DNA from: Myxococcota bacterium
GTDB taxonomy: Bacteria > Myxococcota > Polyangia > GCA-2747355 > JAKLHH01
Assembly: GCA_022710245.1 (NCBI GenBank)
Contig: JAKLHH010000622.1
Location: 1 to 5,369, forward strand
Direction: 5' to 3'
Length of the DNA stretch: 5,369 nt
The position numbers and the translations under genes are program-made. The notes beneath the pieces were generated by a model. That model did not search any database. It was not told where the DNA came from and saw only the letters and a program-made list of their open reading frames with translations. Positions 1 to 5,369 of the stretch are shown here, one piece after another. Positions within the stretch are counted from its first letter, which is position 1. Every line of letters starts with the position of its first letter.

Positions 1-1
1 T

Positions 2-2581
2 GACGCGCTCCGCCAGTGGGAGAGCGTGCTCACGCTGGCCAAGAGCGGCAACCAGCCGGACGCCAAGCGCGAGGCGCGCGGACACCTGATCGACATCCTC
101 AACCGCACCTATCAGCTGCGGCACCGGCTCACCTCGTACCACTTCCTCTTCGACGCCAACCCGCCCGACGTCGACGCCGGCTACTTCCTCGCCGAGGCCT
201 ACCTCAAGCTCGGCCAGGAGGAGGTCGCCGCGCGCGTCTACCGGCGCATCCTCGAGCACCAGAAGGACAACCTGGAGGCGCTCGCTGCGCTGGAGGGCGT
301 CTACCGGAAGCAGCGCAAGCTGGCCGCCTCCGTCGAGCTGCTCAAGCGCATGGCGACGCTGCAGCCGAAGCGCGCGCGCGAGCTCTACCAGCGCATCGCC
401 GAGCTGCTGCTCCAGCTCTACCGCGACAAGGAGGCGCTCGAGTACGCCAACAAGGCGGTCGCGCTCGGGGCGCAGGACGCCGCCTCCTACCAGCGCCTCG
501 GCGAGCTCTACGAGAAGAAGGAGGACTACGCCGGGGCCGCCAAGGCCTACGCCAAGGCGATCCAGCTCGACGCCACGCGCATCCGCGTGCACTTCGCGCT
601 GGCGCGGCTCTCCACGCAGCAGGGGCGCTACGCCGAGGCGGAGAAGCTCTACCGGCAGGTGATGCAGAACGCGAAGACCCCCGAGGCCGTGCAGAAGGCC
701 TTCCGCTTCGGCATCGAGCTCTCCGCTCACCTCGGCAAGCTCGAGGTGCTCGAGCGAGAGCTCCTGCCCCTCTCGGTGACGAGCCCCAACGCGGAGACCT
801 ACCGCCGGCTGCTGGTGCAGATCTACGAGCGCCGCGTGCCGACGCTGATCGATCGCGTGCGGCAGGGCGACCCGGCCACCCGCGAGGCCGCGCGCAAGGA
901 GCTGAGCCAGATCGGCGTGCGCGGGCTGGCGCCGCTCCTCGAGGAGCTCTCCTCGTCGACCAACCCGCGGCGGCGGCTGATCCGGATGCTCGGCTACCTC
1001 GGCAACCCGGGCGCGGCCATGCCGCTCCTCCGCATCGCCGAGAAGGAGCTCGACGAGGAGATCACCACCATCTACGGCTCGGTCGGCAGCGCCTACGGAT
1101 ACGCGCCCTACTACTACACCCCCTACCGCTCCAGCAAGGTCACCTCGCTGATCAACCGGCGCGTGGAGGCGACCATCGCCGTCGGCCGCATCGCCGACGA
1201 GCGCGCCGTCGCCGGGCTGGTCCGCCTGCTCGGCAGCCGCGAGGGGGCGCTGCGCGACGCCGCGGCCTGGGCGCTCGGCCGCGTGCGGGACGCCCGCGCC
1301 GGCAAGGCGCTCTGGGCCGCGCTCGGCGACGCGCGTCCGACGGTGCAGATGATGGCGTGCGCCGGGCTCGGCGCGCAGGCGAACCCCGAGGTCAGGCCCG
1401 TCCTCGAGGAGGTGATGCTCGATCGCGACCGGCGCGGGCGCGTGCGCGCGGCCTGCGCCTGGGGGCTGGGCGCGCTGGGCGGGGCGCGGGTCGAGAGCCT
1501 GGTCGAGGCGCTGCAGGTCGGCGACGAGGAGATCCAGCGCGCGGCCGCCTGGGCGCTCGGCCTCACCGGCGACCGGCGGGCGGTGGGGCCGCTGGTGCGC
1601 TCCCTCTGGAACAAGCGGGACCCGGTGCGGCGAGCGGTGGTCTGGGCGATGCTTCAGCTCGGCGGCGGGAAGACCAAGCAGCCGCGCTCGCTCCCCCCTG
1701 ACGTCGCCGTCCGCGAGGGCAAGATCGACGAGGACGAGTTCATCGGCCGGCTCACCGCCGAGGTCGACGAGCTGCGCGGCAGCGCGCTCGCCACCCACCT
1801 CGCCGGCGTGATCCAGGCCCAGCAGGCCGCCATCGTCGAGGGCATGCAGACCGCGCTCGGCCGCCACCGCGACGTGGCGCTCAGGGTCCTGGCCGACCTC
1901 GACGCCAGCCAGGGCGCGCTCTCCCTCGGGCCGCTCACCGCGGGCCGGGAGGCCCTCGACAAGAACGCCCGCGCGCAGCTCGACCGCACGGTGGAGGCAG
2001 TGTGTCGCAGGCTGGCCCCGCAGGTCGCCCGTCTCCTCGGACACCGCGACGCGGCGGTGCGCCTGCGCGCCGTGGCGGTCTACGCCAAGCTGGCGCCGGG
2101 CGACCTCGCCAGCCAGATCGGCCGGACCCTCGAGGACGCGAGCTGGGAGGTGCGGGTGGCCGGCCTCGAGGCGCTCGCCGCGGCGCACGCCCGCGGCGCG
2201 ATCAGCCGCGCCGAGGTGGTGCGGCTGGCGGGCGCGGCGCTGCGCGCGAGCCACTGGCGCCAGCGCGAGACCGCGGTGCGCGTCCTCGCCGGGCTCCGCC
2301 ATGTCTCCGCCGCCCGGGCCCTCGCCGGCGCGCTCAGAGACGCGAACGGCTTCGTCCGCGAGCAGGCCGCGCTGGGGCTGGGGGAGACCGGCGACGCCGG
2401 CTCCGCCCCTGCCCTGCTCACCGCGCTCGACGACGAGGTCCCGCACGTGCGCGCCGCGGCCTGCCGTGCGCTGGGAGCGCTCAAGGCGCCCGGCGCCCGT
2501 CCCCGGGTCAGCGCGCTGACCCGCGACGGACAGCCGATCGTCCGGGCTGCGGCGGTCGAGGCCCTCAAGCAGCTGCCCTGA
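2..2581 (+). CDS. TPR and HEAT-repeat scaffold protein, 5' partial
   Basis: The frame is open to the left edge, so the true start lies outside; 859 residues are visible, numbered here from the codon at position 2. A GTG at 26 could start translation, but the preceding residues (ALRQWES) look like continuing helix. Residues about 58-222 form roughly five TPR-like helical pairs; the clearest are at 58-91 (AEAYLKLGQEEVAARVYRRI) and 159-191 (LGELYEKKEDYAGAAKAYAK). From about 286 to 555 come HEAT/PBS-lyase-type repeats with recurring AAWALG-like helices. A charged linker without clear repeats (about 556-665) leads to a second HEAT block running to the C-terminus. Residues 358-375 are a tyrosine-rich insertion between HEAT helices. 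I see no catalytic motif or membrane segment in this part. Such solenoids serve as protein-binding scaffolds; the partner cannot be told from sequence. An enzymatic or sensor domain could sit in the unseen N-terminus. It ends in TGA just before a repeat array. Confidence 0.93.
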   Translation, partial: DALRQWESVLTLAKSGNQPDAKREARGHLIDILNRTYQLRHRLTSYHFLFDANPPDVDAGYFLAEAYLKLGQEEVAARVYRRILEHQKDNLEALAALEGVYRKQRKLAASVELLKRMATLQPKRARELYQRIAELLLQLYRDKEALEYANKAVALGAQDAASYQRLGELYEKKEDYAGAAKAYAKAIQLDATRIRVHFALARLSTQQGRYAEAEKLYRQVMQNAKTPEAVQKAFRFGIELSAHLGKLEVLERELLPLSVTSPNAETYRRLLVQIYERRVPTLIDRVRQGDPATREAARKELSQIGVRGLAPLLEELSSSTNPRRRLIRMLGYLGNPGAAMPLLRIAEKELDEEITTIYGSVGSAYGYAPYYYTPYRSSKVTSLINRRVEATIAVGRIADERAVAGLVRLLGSREGALRDAAAWALGRVRDARAGKALWAALGDARPTVQMMACAGLGAQANPEVRPVLEEVMLDRDRRGRVRAACAWGLGALGGARVESLVEALQVGDEEIQRAAAWALGLTGDRRAVGPLVRSLWNKRDPVRRAVVWAMLQLGGGKTKQPRSLPPDVAVREGKIDEDEFIGRLTAEVDELRGSALATHLAGVIQAQQAAIVEGMQTALGRHRDVALRVLADLDASQGALSLGPLTAGREALDKNARAQLDRTVEAVCRRLAPQVARLLGHRDAAVRLRAVAVYAKLAPGDLASQIGRTLEDASWEVRVAGLEALAAAHARGAISRAEVVRLAGAALRASHWRQRETAVRVLAGLRHVSAARALAGALRDANGFVREQAALGLGETGDAGSAPALLTALDDEVPHVRAAACRALGALKAPGARPRVSALTRDGQPIVRAAAVEALKQLP

Positions 2582-2631
2582 CCCGCCCTCCCGCGTCCCG
2601 GGCGCCTCGCCCCGATGGGCCTCCCGCCCGC

Positions 2632-2671
2632 TCCGGCGCTGCGCCCCCGACGCGCTTCACACCTTCCCTGA
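2632..2671. repeat. Incomplete leading repeat unit with B tail
   Basis: Only the end of the P module (CTCCGGCGCTGCGC) and a B tail of 27 nt are recognisable. The tail (2645-2671) aligns with the B tail at 2802-2826 but is two bases longer and differs at several positions, so it is an older or independently acquired copy. The sequence between the stop at 2581 and this point has only weak resemblance to the repeat. Confidence 0.75.
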
Positions 2672-2751
2672 TTGACCTCGGGGCTCGCGCCCCTCGGATT
2701 CGCCCTCCCCCGGCGCTGCGCGCCTTCGCCCACACCCTCCCCCAACGGGGG
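2672..2751. repeat. 80-bp repeat unit, P module with A tail (diverged)
   Basis: The unit opens TTGACC rather than TTGGCC. It has five instead of six C before GGCGC, and five instead of four G at its end, so its length stays at 80 bp. The GGGGC/GCCCC hairpin is intact. Confidence 0.9.
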
Positions 2752-2826
2752 TTGGCCTCGGGCCTCGCGCCCCTCGGATTCGCCCTCCCCCGGCGCTGCG
2801 CCCCACGCGTTTCGCACCTTCTCTGA
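2752..2826. repeat. 75-bp hybrid repeat unit, P module with B tail
   Basis: The P module matches its neighbours up to GGCGCTGCGC. After that the A tail is replaced by a different 25-nt tail (2802-2826) ending TTCTCTGA. A G-to-C change in the first hairpin arm shifts the stem to GGGC/GCCC with a five-base loop, so a hairpin can still form. The sharp switch of tail inside the array points to recombination between two repeat types. Confidence 0.88.
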
Positions 2827-3065
2827 TTGGCCTCGGGGCTCGCGCCCCTCGGATTCGCCCTCCCCCCGGCGCTGCGCGCCTTCGCCCACACCCTCCCCCA
2901 ACGGGGTTGGCCTCGGGGCTCACGCCCCTCGGATTCGCCCTCCCCCCGGCGCTGCGCGCCTTCGCCCACACCCTCCCCCAACGGGGTTGGCCTCGGGGCT
3001 CGCGCCCCTCGGATTCGCCCTCCCCCCGGCGCTGCGCGCCTTCGCCCACACCCTCCCCCAACGGG
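2827..3065. repeat. Three near-identical 80-bp repeat units (P-A)
   Basis: Units start at 2827, 2907 and 2987. By eye the first and third agree over 79 positions. The second differs only at 2922 (A for G, in the hairpin loop). The last copy stops one base short, where unique, less GC-rich sequence with a GAATTC begins. Such near-identity suggests recent tandem amplification or gene conversion. Unit junctions read CCAACGGGGTTGG, itself an inverted repeat (CCAAC/GTTGG). Confidence 0.95.
2832..2853. other. Conserved short hairpin within each repeat unit (one copy shown)
   Basis: The P module carries GGGGC-TCGC-GCCCC, a five-pair GC stem with a four-base loop. On the opposite strand the loop reads GCGA, which fits the GNRA tetraloop rule. 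A second short stem, GGCGC-TGC-GCGCC, follows in P-A units. The stem survives the loop change at 2922 and is re-paired in the hybrid unit. Whether either strand is transcribed into a structured RNA is not shown. Confidence 0.5.
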
Positions 3066-3073
3066 CGAATTCC

Positions 3074-3103
3074 TTGAGGACTGCCTCGACTACCTGCTAG
3101 ACT
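3074..3103 (+). promoter_or_regulatory. Candidate sigma70-type promoter for the FHA gene pair
   Basis: TTGAGG (3074-3079, 4 of 6 matches to TTGACA) is followed after 18 bp by TAGACT (3098-3103, 4 of 6 matches to TATAAT). A TGC just before the -10 element gives an extended -10. It lies in the short, less GC-rich stretch between the repeat array and the gene. Transcription would begin near 3109-3111, leaving a leader of only about a dozen bases. Predicted by inspection only. Confidence 0.5.
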
Positions 3104-3109
3104 GCGGCC

Positions 3110-3114
3110 GGTGA
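3110..3114 (+). promoter_or_regulatory. Ribosome binding site deciding the start at 3123
   Basis: GGTGA matches the 3' part of the Shine-Dalgarno consensus and ends 8 nt before ATG 3123. The in-frame GTG at 3111 overlaps this site and has no Shine-Dalgarno sequence of its own, so ATG 3123 is preferred unless the mRNA is leaderless. Confidence 0.5.
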
Positions 3115-3122
3115 ACGGTCTC

Positions 3123-4049
3123 ATGGACGTCGGACTGGTTTGTGATCACTGCGACGCGCTGAACACCCTCGAGGCACGCGAGTGTGCGAGCTGCGGTCGG
3201 CCGTTCGAGGCCGCCAAGCCCTCCACCCGGGTGAAGGCGCCCGCCGCCAACGAGAGGCCTGCGATGATCATCTGCCCCCAGTGCAAGTCGGAGGTGCCGG
3301 AGGGCTTCCGCTTCTGCGGCAACTGCGGCTCGAAGGTCGGCGCCGCGCCCGCCGCCGCCGCCGAGGGCGGCGCACGGACGCTCTTCTTCGGGGCCATGCA
3401 GGCGCCCAACCGCGCCAAGCTCATCCTGATCAAGGGCGAGGGGATGGACGGCATCTCGTACCACCTCAACGCGACCGAGCACGTCACCGGTCGCGAGGAG
3501 GGGGCCATCCTCTTCCCGGACGATCCGTTCCTCTCCCCGCGCCACGCCTGCTTCTTCTACCAGGAGGGGCGGCTGATGGTGCAGGACGAGGGCAGCGCCA
3601 ACGGCGTCTTCGTGCGCATCACGAAGCCAGTGCCGCTCGCGAGCGGCATGCGCTTCCTGGTGGGCGAGCAGCTCCTGCAGTTCGAGCCGTGCAACGACGA
3701 GGAGCTGACGCCGCAGGCTGACGAGGATGGCACCTACTTCTACAGCAGCCCCAGGCGCCCAAGCCGCTTCAAGCTGATCCAGATCCTGCGCGGCGGCGAC
3801 ATCGGGATGATCTTCCGCGCGCCCACCGACGAGGTGACGCTCGGCCGCGAGGGGAACGACATCAACTTCCCGGACGACCCCTACATCTCGGGCCAGCACT
3901 CGATGGTCAGCTCCACACCGCAGGGTTACTTCCTCACCGACCTCGGCTCCAAGAACGGGACCTTCGTCATCATCGTCGATCCCCTCGAGCTAGCGCACGG
4001 CGACTATGTCTTCCTCGGACAGCAGTTGCTGCGCGTCGAGATCACATGA
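3123..4049 (+). CDS. Double zinc-ribbon, double FHA-domain protein (first of a paralogous pair)
   Basis: The product has 308 residues from ATG 3123; an in-frame GTG at 3111 would add four. Zinc ribbon 1 has Cys 7, 10, 21 and 24; zinc ribbon 2 has Cys 51, 54, 65 and 68. Both are CxxC-x10-CxxC. An Ala-rich linker and an RTLFFG motif (85-90) lead to FHA domain 1 (about 98-189: GR 123-124, S138, H141, NG 160-161). FHA domain 2 spans about 214-308 (GR 241-242, S256, H259, NG 278-279). These are the conserved phosphothreonine-binding positions of the FHA family, so both domains are predicted to be functional readers. No signal peptide or membrane segment is seen, so it is probably cytoplasmic. The likely role (inference) is an adaptor in Ser/Thr kinase signalling, with the ribbons as protein- or nucleic-acid-contact modules. 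It lies 49 nt ahead of its paralogue in a probable operon. An internal ATG at 3264 would remove the first ribbon and is less likely. Confidence 0.93.
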   Translation: MDVGLVCDHCDALNTLEARECASCGRPFEAAKPSTRVKAPAANERPAMIICPQCKSEVPEGFRFCGNCGSKVGAAPAAAAEGGARTLFFGAMQAPNRAKLILIKGEGMDGISYHLNATEHVTGREEGAILFPDDPFLSPRHACFFYQEGRLMVQDEGSANGVFVRITKPVPLASGMRFLVGEQLLQFEPCNDEELTPQADEDGTYFYSSPRRPSRFKLIQILRGGDIGMIFRAPTDEVTLGREGNDINFPDDPYISGQHSMVSSTPQGYFLTDLGSKNGTFVIIVDPLELAHGDYVFLGQQLLRVEIT

Positions 4050-4086
4050 CGGTGGCGGTGGCGGCCGCGACCTTCCACCCCGTCTT

Positions 4087-4091
4087 GGGAG
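4087..4091 (+). promoter_or_regulatory. Ribosome binding site for the second FHA gene
   Basis: GGGAG lies 7 nt before ATG 4099. It supports that start over the in-frame ATG at 4006, which lies inside the preceding gene. Confidence 0.65.
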
Positions 4092-4098
4092 ACTGCGC

Positions 4099-5274
4099 AT
4101 GATCGTCTGCAACAAGTGCGGCAAGGAAAACCAGGACCACTACAAGTTCTGCCTCGGGTGTGGCTCCGAGCTGAGCGCGGCGCCCCCCGCGCCGCCCGCG
4201 CCCGCGCCCGCGCCACAGGTCCGTCCGCCTGTGGTCGCGGCGGCCCCGAAGAAGACCGCGGCGCCGGCTCACGCTGTCGATCCGATCGGAGCAGCCGTCA
4301 GCCCGACGCCGCCCGCCGGCGTGCCCCAGGTCGACGAGCCCGTCGGCGACTTCGAGCCTCAGATCCTCACCGCGCGGGGGGCCGGCACGTCCAAGCCACC
4401 GGCGGCGCGGCAGACCCCGGCCCCGCCGCCGATGGTCTCGCCCGCGGATCTCGTCACCCAGCCCCTCGAGGACTCACCCGCCCCCGCTCCGGCGGGCGGG
4501 ATGTCGCCTTGCCCGAGCTGCGGCACGCCGAACCCGAAGGAGTTCGTCTTCTGCGGCAACTGCGGCACGCGCATCCAGGCCCTGGCGGCGCCGAGGACGC
4601 TCAACATGGCCGGTGGTGGCAAGCCGGCGGCCAAGGGCGAGCCACGCGCGCTGGCCAAGCTGGGGCTGATCAGGCCTGACGGCACCGAGGGCGGCATCCA
4701 CATGGTGCGCGACGAAGAGGCGGTGATCGGTCGCGGCACCGGTCCCCTCTTCGACCACGACGCCTACCTCAGCCCCACGCACGCCCGGCTGCTCTCGAAG
4801 GACGGCGGGATGATCCTCGAGGACACCGGCAGCCTCAACGGAGTCTTCCTGAAGATCAGCGCCGAGGAGGCGCTGCGCAGCGGGGACATCTTCCGCATCG
4901 GTCAGGAGCTGCTGCGATTCGACGCCATCCTGGACCCGCAGCTCCTCGAGGACGGCACCGAGATCATGGGCAGCCCGAACCCGGGGTACTGGGGCCGGCT
5001 CAGCGTGATCATGGGACCTGGTCTCGATGGGAGCGCGTTCCCGTTGATGGGCGAGGAGATGGTCCTCGGCCGCGAGCGTGGAGACATCCTCTTCTCCGAC
5101 GACGGCTACGTCAGCGGCACGCACGCGAAGATCAGCATCCGCGAGGATGGCTACTTCTTGACGGACCTCGGCTCGTCCAACGGCACCTTCATGCGCATCA
5201 CGGAGCCGCGCGACATCCCGACGGGCTCGTTCGTGCTGATGGGGCAGCAGCTCTTCCGGATCGAGCTGCTCTAG
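4099..5274 (+). CDS. Zinc-ribbon, Pro/Ala-rich linker, double FHA-domain protein (second of the pair)
   Basis: The product has 391 residues. ATG 4099 has a good Shine-Dalgarno site and places MIVCNKC at the N-terminus. An in-frame ATG at 4006 would overlap the upstream gene and add 31 low-complexity residues, so it is rejected. Zinc ribbon 1 has Cys 4, 7, 18 and 21. Residues about 27-134 are a Pro/Ala-rich, probably disordered linker. Zinc ribbon 2 has Cys 138, 141, 152 and 155. FHA 1 spans about 184-276 (GR 211-212, S225, H228, NG 247-248) and FHA 2 about 297-391 (GR 324-325, S339, H342, NG 361-362). All key phosphothreonine-contact positions are present. Each FHA domain resembles its counterpart in the upstream protein more than its own neighbour (LSPxHA and NGVF in FHA 1; GYFLTDLGS and NGTF in FHA 2). 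The pair therefore arose by gene duplication after the tandem FHA had formed. It is probably a cytoplasmic signalling adaptor; its ligand is unknown. A 17-bp repeat array begins directly at its TAG stop. Confidence 0.93.
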   Translation: MIVCNKCGKENQDHYKFCLGCGSELSAAPPAPPAPAPAPQVRPPVVAAAPKKTAAPAHAVDPIGAAVSPTPPAGVPQVDEPVGDFEPQILTARGAGTSKPPAARQTPAPPPMVSPADLVTQPLEDSPAPAPAGGMSPCPSCGTPNPKEFVFCGNCGTRIQALAAPRTLNMAGGGKPAAKGEPRALAKLGLIRPDGTEGGIHMVRDEEAVIGRGTGPLFDHDAYLSPTHARLLSKDGGMILEDTGSLNGVFLKISAEEALRSGDIFRIGQELLRFDAILDPQLLEDGTEIMGSPNPGYWGRLSVIMGPGLDGSAFPLMGEEMVLGRERGDILFSDDGYVSGTHAKISIREDGYFLTDLGSSNGTFMRITEPRDIPTGSFVLMGQQLFRIELL

Positions 5275-5369
5275 CCTCCTCTTCGCCCTAGCCTCCTCTT
5301 CGCCCTAGCCTCCTCTTCGCCCTCGCCTCCTCTTCGCCCTCGCCTCCTCTTCGCCCTAGCCTCCTCTTT
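5275..5369. repeat. 17-bp tandem repeat directly after the stop codon, running off the window
   Basis: The unit CCTCCTCTTCGCCCTAG occurs five full times from 5275, 5292, 5309, 5326 and 5343, plus 10 bases of a sixth at 5360. Units 3 and 4 end TCG instead of TAG, and the last visible base of unit 6 is T for C. Rephrased as TAGCCTCCTCTTCGCCC, the first copy includes the stop codon of the upstream gene. Each unit has 9 C, 5 T, 2 G and 1 A on the + strand and little potential to fold. This is the composition expected of a Rho-utilisation site, so the array may help end transcription (inference). The opposite strand is purine-rich (GAAGAGGAGG). The true array length is not visible. Confidence 0.95.

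Larger units (their letters stand above)
2632..3065. repeat. Modular direct-repeat array of about 80-bp units between genes
   Basis: This stretch fills most of the 541-nt gap between the TPR/HEAT gene and the first FHA gene. It consists of an incomplete leading unit, then units starting at 2672, 2752, 2827, 2907 and 2987, each opening with TTGRCCTCGG. The spacing is 80, 75, 80 and 80 bp. The first roughly 51 nt of each unit (P module, ending GGCGCTGCGC) is constant. The remainder is one of two alternatives: an A tail of about 29 nt ending CCCCCAACGGGG, or a B tail of 25-27 nt ending in CTGA. The order is B-tail fragment, P-A, P-B, P-A, P-A, P-A. A typical unit has 41 C, 22 G, 12 T and 5 A, and contains no stop codon on either strand. 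Because 80 is not a multiple of 3, this creates long spurious open frames. There are no unique spacers, so it is not a CRISPR array. It may be an intergenic repeat family or act in transcript termination; the function is unknown. Confidence 0.95.

Noticed and set aside
26..28. GTG at 26 as the true start of the TPR/HEAT protein
   Set aside because: The frame is open to the window edge, the upstream residues look like helix of the same protein, and there is no Shine-Dalgarno sequence before it.
16..1701. 561-codon plus-strand frame overlapping the TPR/HEAT gene
   Set aside because: The translation is Arg/Ala/Gly-rich with no domain signal, while the frame starting at 2 gives clear TPR and HEAT repeats.
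2600..2612. GGGCG-CCT-CGCCC hairpin after the TPR/HEAT stop as an intrinsic terminator
   Set aside because: The stem has only five pairs and no T tract follows; stems this short are common at this GC content.
2632..3065. CRISPR array
   Set aside because: Units are contiguous with no unique spacers, are 75-80 bp long, and no cas gene is visible.
2565..3124. Long open frames on both strands across the repeat array, giving Gly/Arg/Glu-rich or Pro/Ala-rich predicted proteins
   Set aside because: The repeat unit has no stop codon on either strand and 80 is not a multiple of 3, so all frames stay open by composition. The translations simply cycle through the repeat and match no plausible fold.
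3264..3266. Internal ATG (MIICPQC) as the real start of the first FHA gene, by analogy with MIVCNKC in its paralogue
   Set aside because: The sequence upstream of it encodes a complete CxxC-x10-CxxC ribbon, so the longer protein is better supported. Use as a secondary start cannot be excluded.
3090..3899. Minus-strand open frame of 269 codons opposite the first FHA gene
   Set aside because: It is a shadow of a gene with clear zinc-ribbon and FHA motifs; such antisense frames are expected in very GC-rich DNA.
4006..4098. Upstream ATG at 4006 for the second FHA gene
   Set aside because: It overlaps the end of the preceding gene, adds low-complexity residues, and lacks the good ribosome binding site seen before ATG 4099.
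4474..5124. Minus-strand open frame opposite the second FHA gene
   Set aside because: It is a shadow of a well-supported gene, with no recognisable domain of its own.

Overview
The window reads as accessory or lineage-specific chromosome of a very GC-rich bacterium. Three things suggest a myxobacterium-like member of the Myxococcota (former Deltaproteobacteria): extreme GC bias, large TPR/HEAT scaffold proteins, and zinc-ribbon plus FHA proteins of the kind that accompany the many Ser/Thr kinases of that group. This assignment is an inference from style; no rRNA or marker gene is present.

Layout, all genes on the + strand. (1) Positions 2-2581 hold the 3' part of a gene for a large alpha-solenoid protein: TPR repeats, then two blocks of HEAT-like repeats, with a tyrosine-rich insertion. 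Its start lies left of the window. (2) Positions 2582-3110 hold no credible gene. Most of this stretch is a direct-repeat array of about 80-bp units (2632-3065) with two interchangeable 3' modules and a conserved hairpin, followed by a sigma70-like promoter candidate. (3) Positions 3123-4049 and 4099-5274 are two paralogous genes, 49 nt apart and probably one operon. Each encodes two CxxC-x10-CxxC zinc ribbons followed by two FHA domains with intact phosphothreonine-binding residues. (4) From the stop codon of the last gene to the window edge runs a perfect-to-near-perfect 17-bp tandem repeat, C-rich and G-poor, probably continuing beyond the window.

Working together (inference): the two FHA proteins look like cytoplasmic phosphothreonine readers or adaptors in Ser/Thr kinase signalling, and the TPR/HEAT protein is a binding scaffold. 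No kinase, phosphatase or secretion gene is visible, so the partner is unknown. The most unusual material is the modular 80-bp array, the 17-bp array that begins at a stop codon, and the duplicated ZnR-ZnR-FHA-FHA pair.
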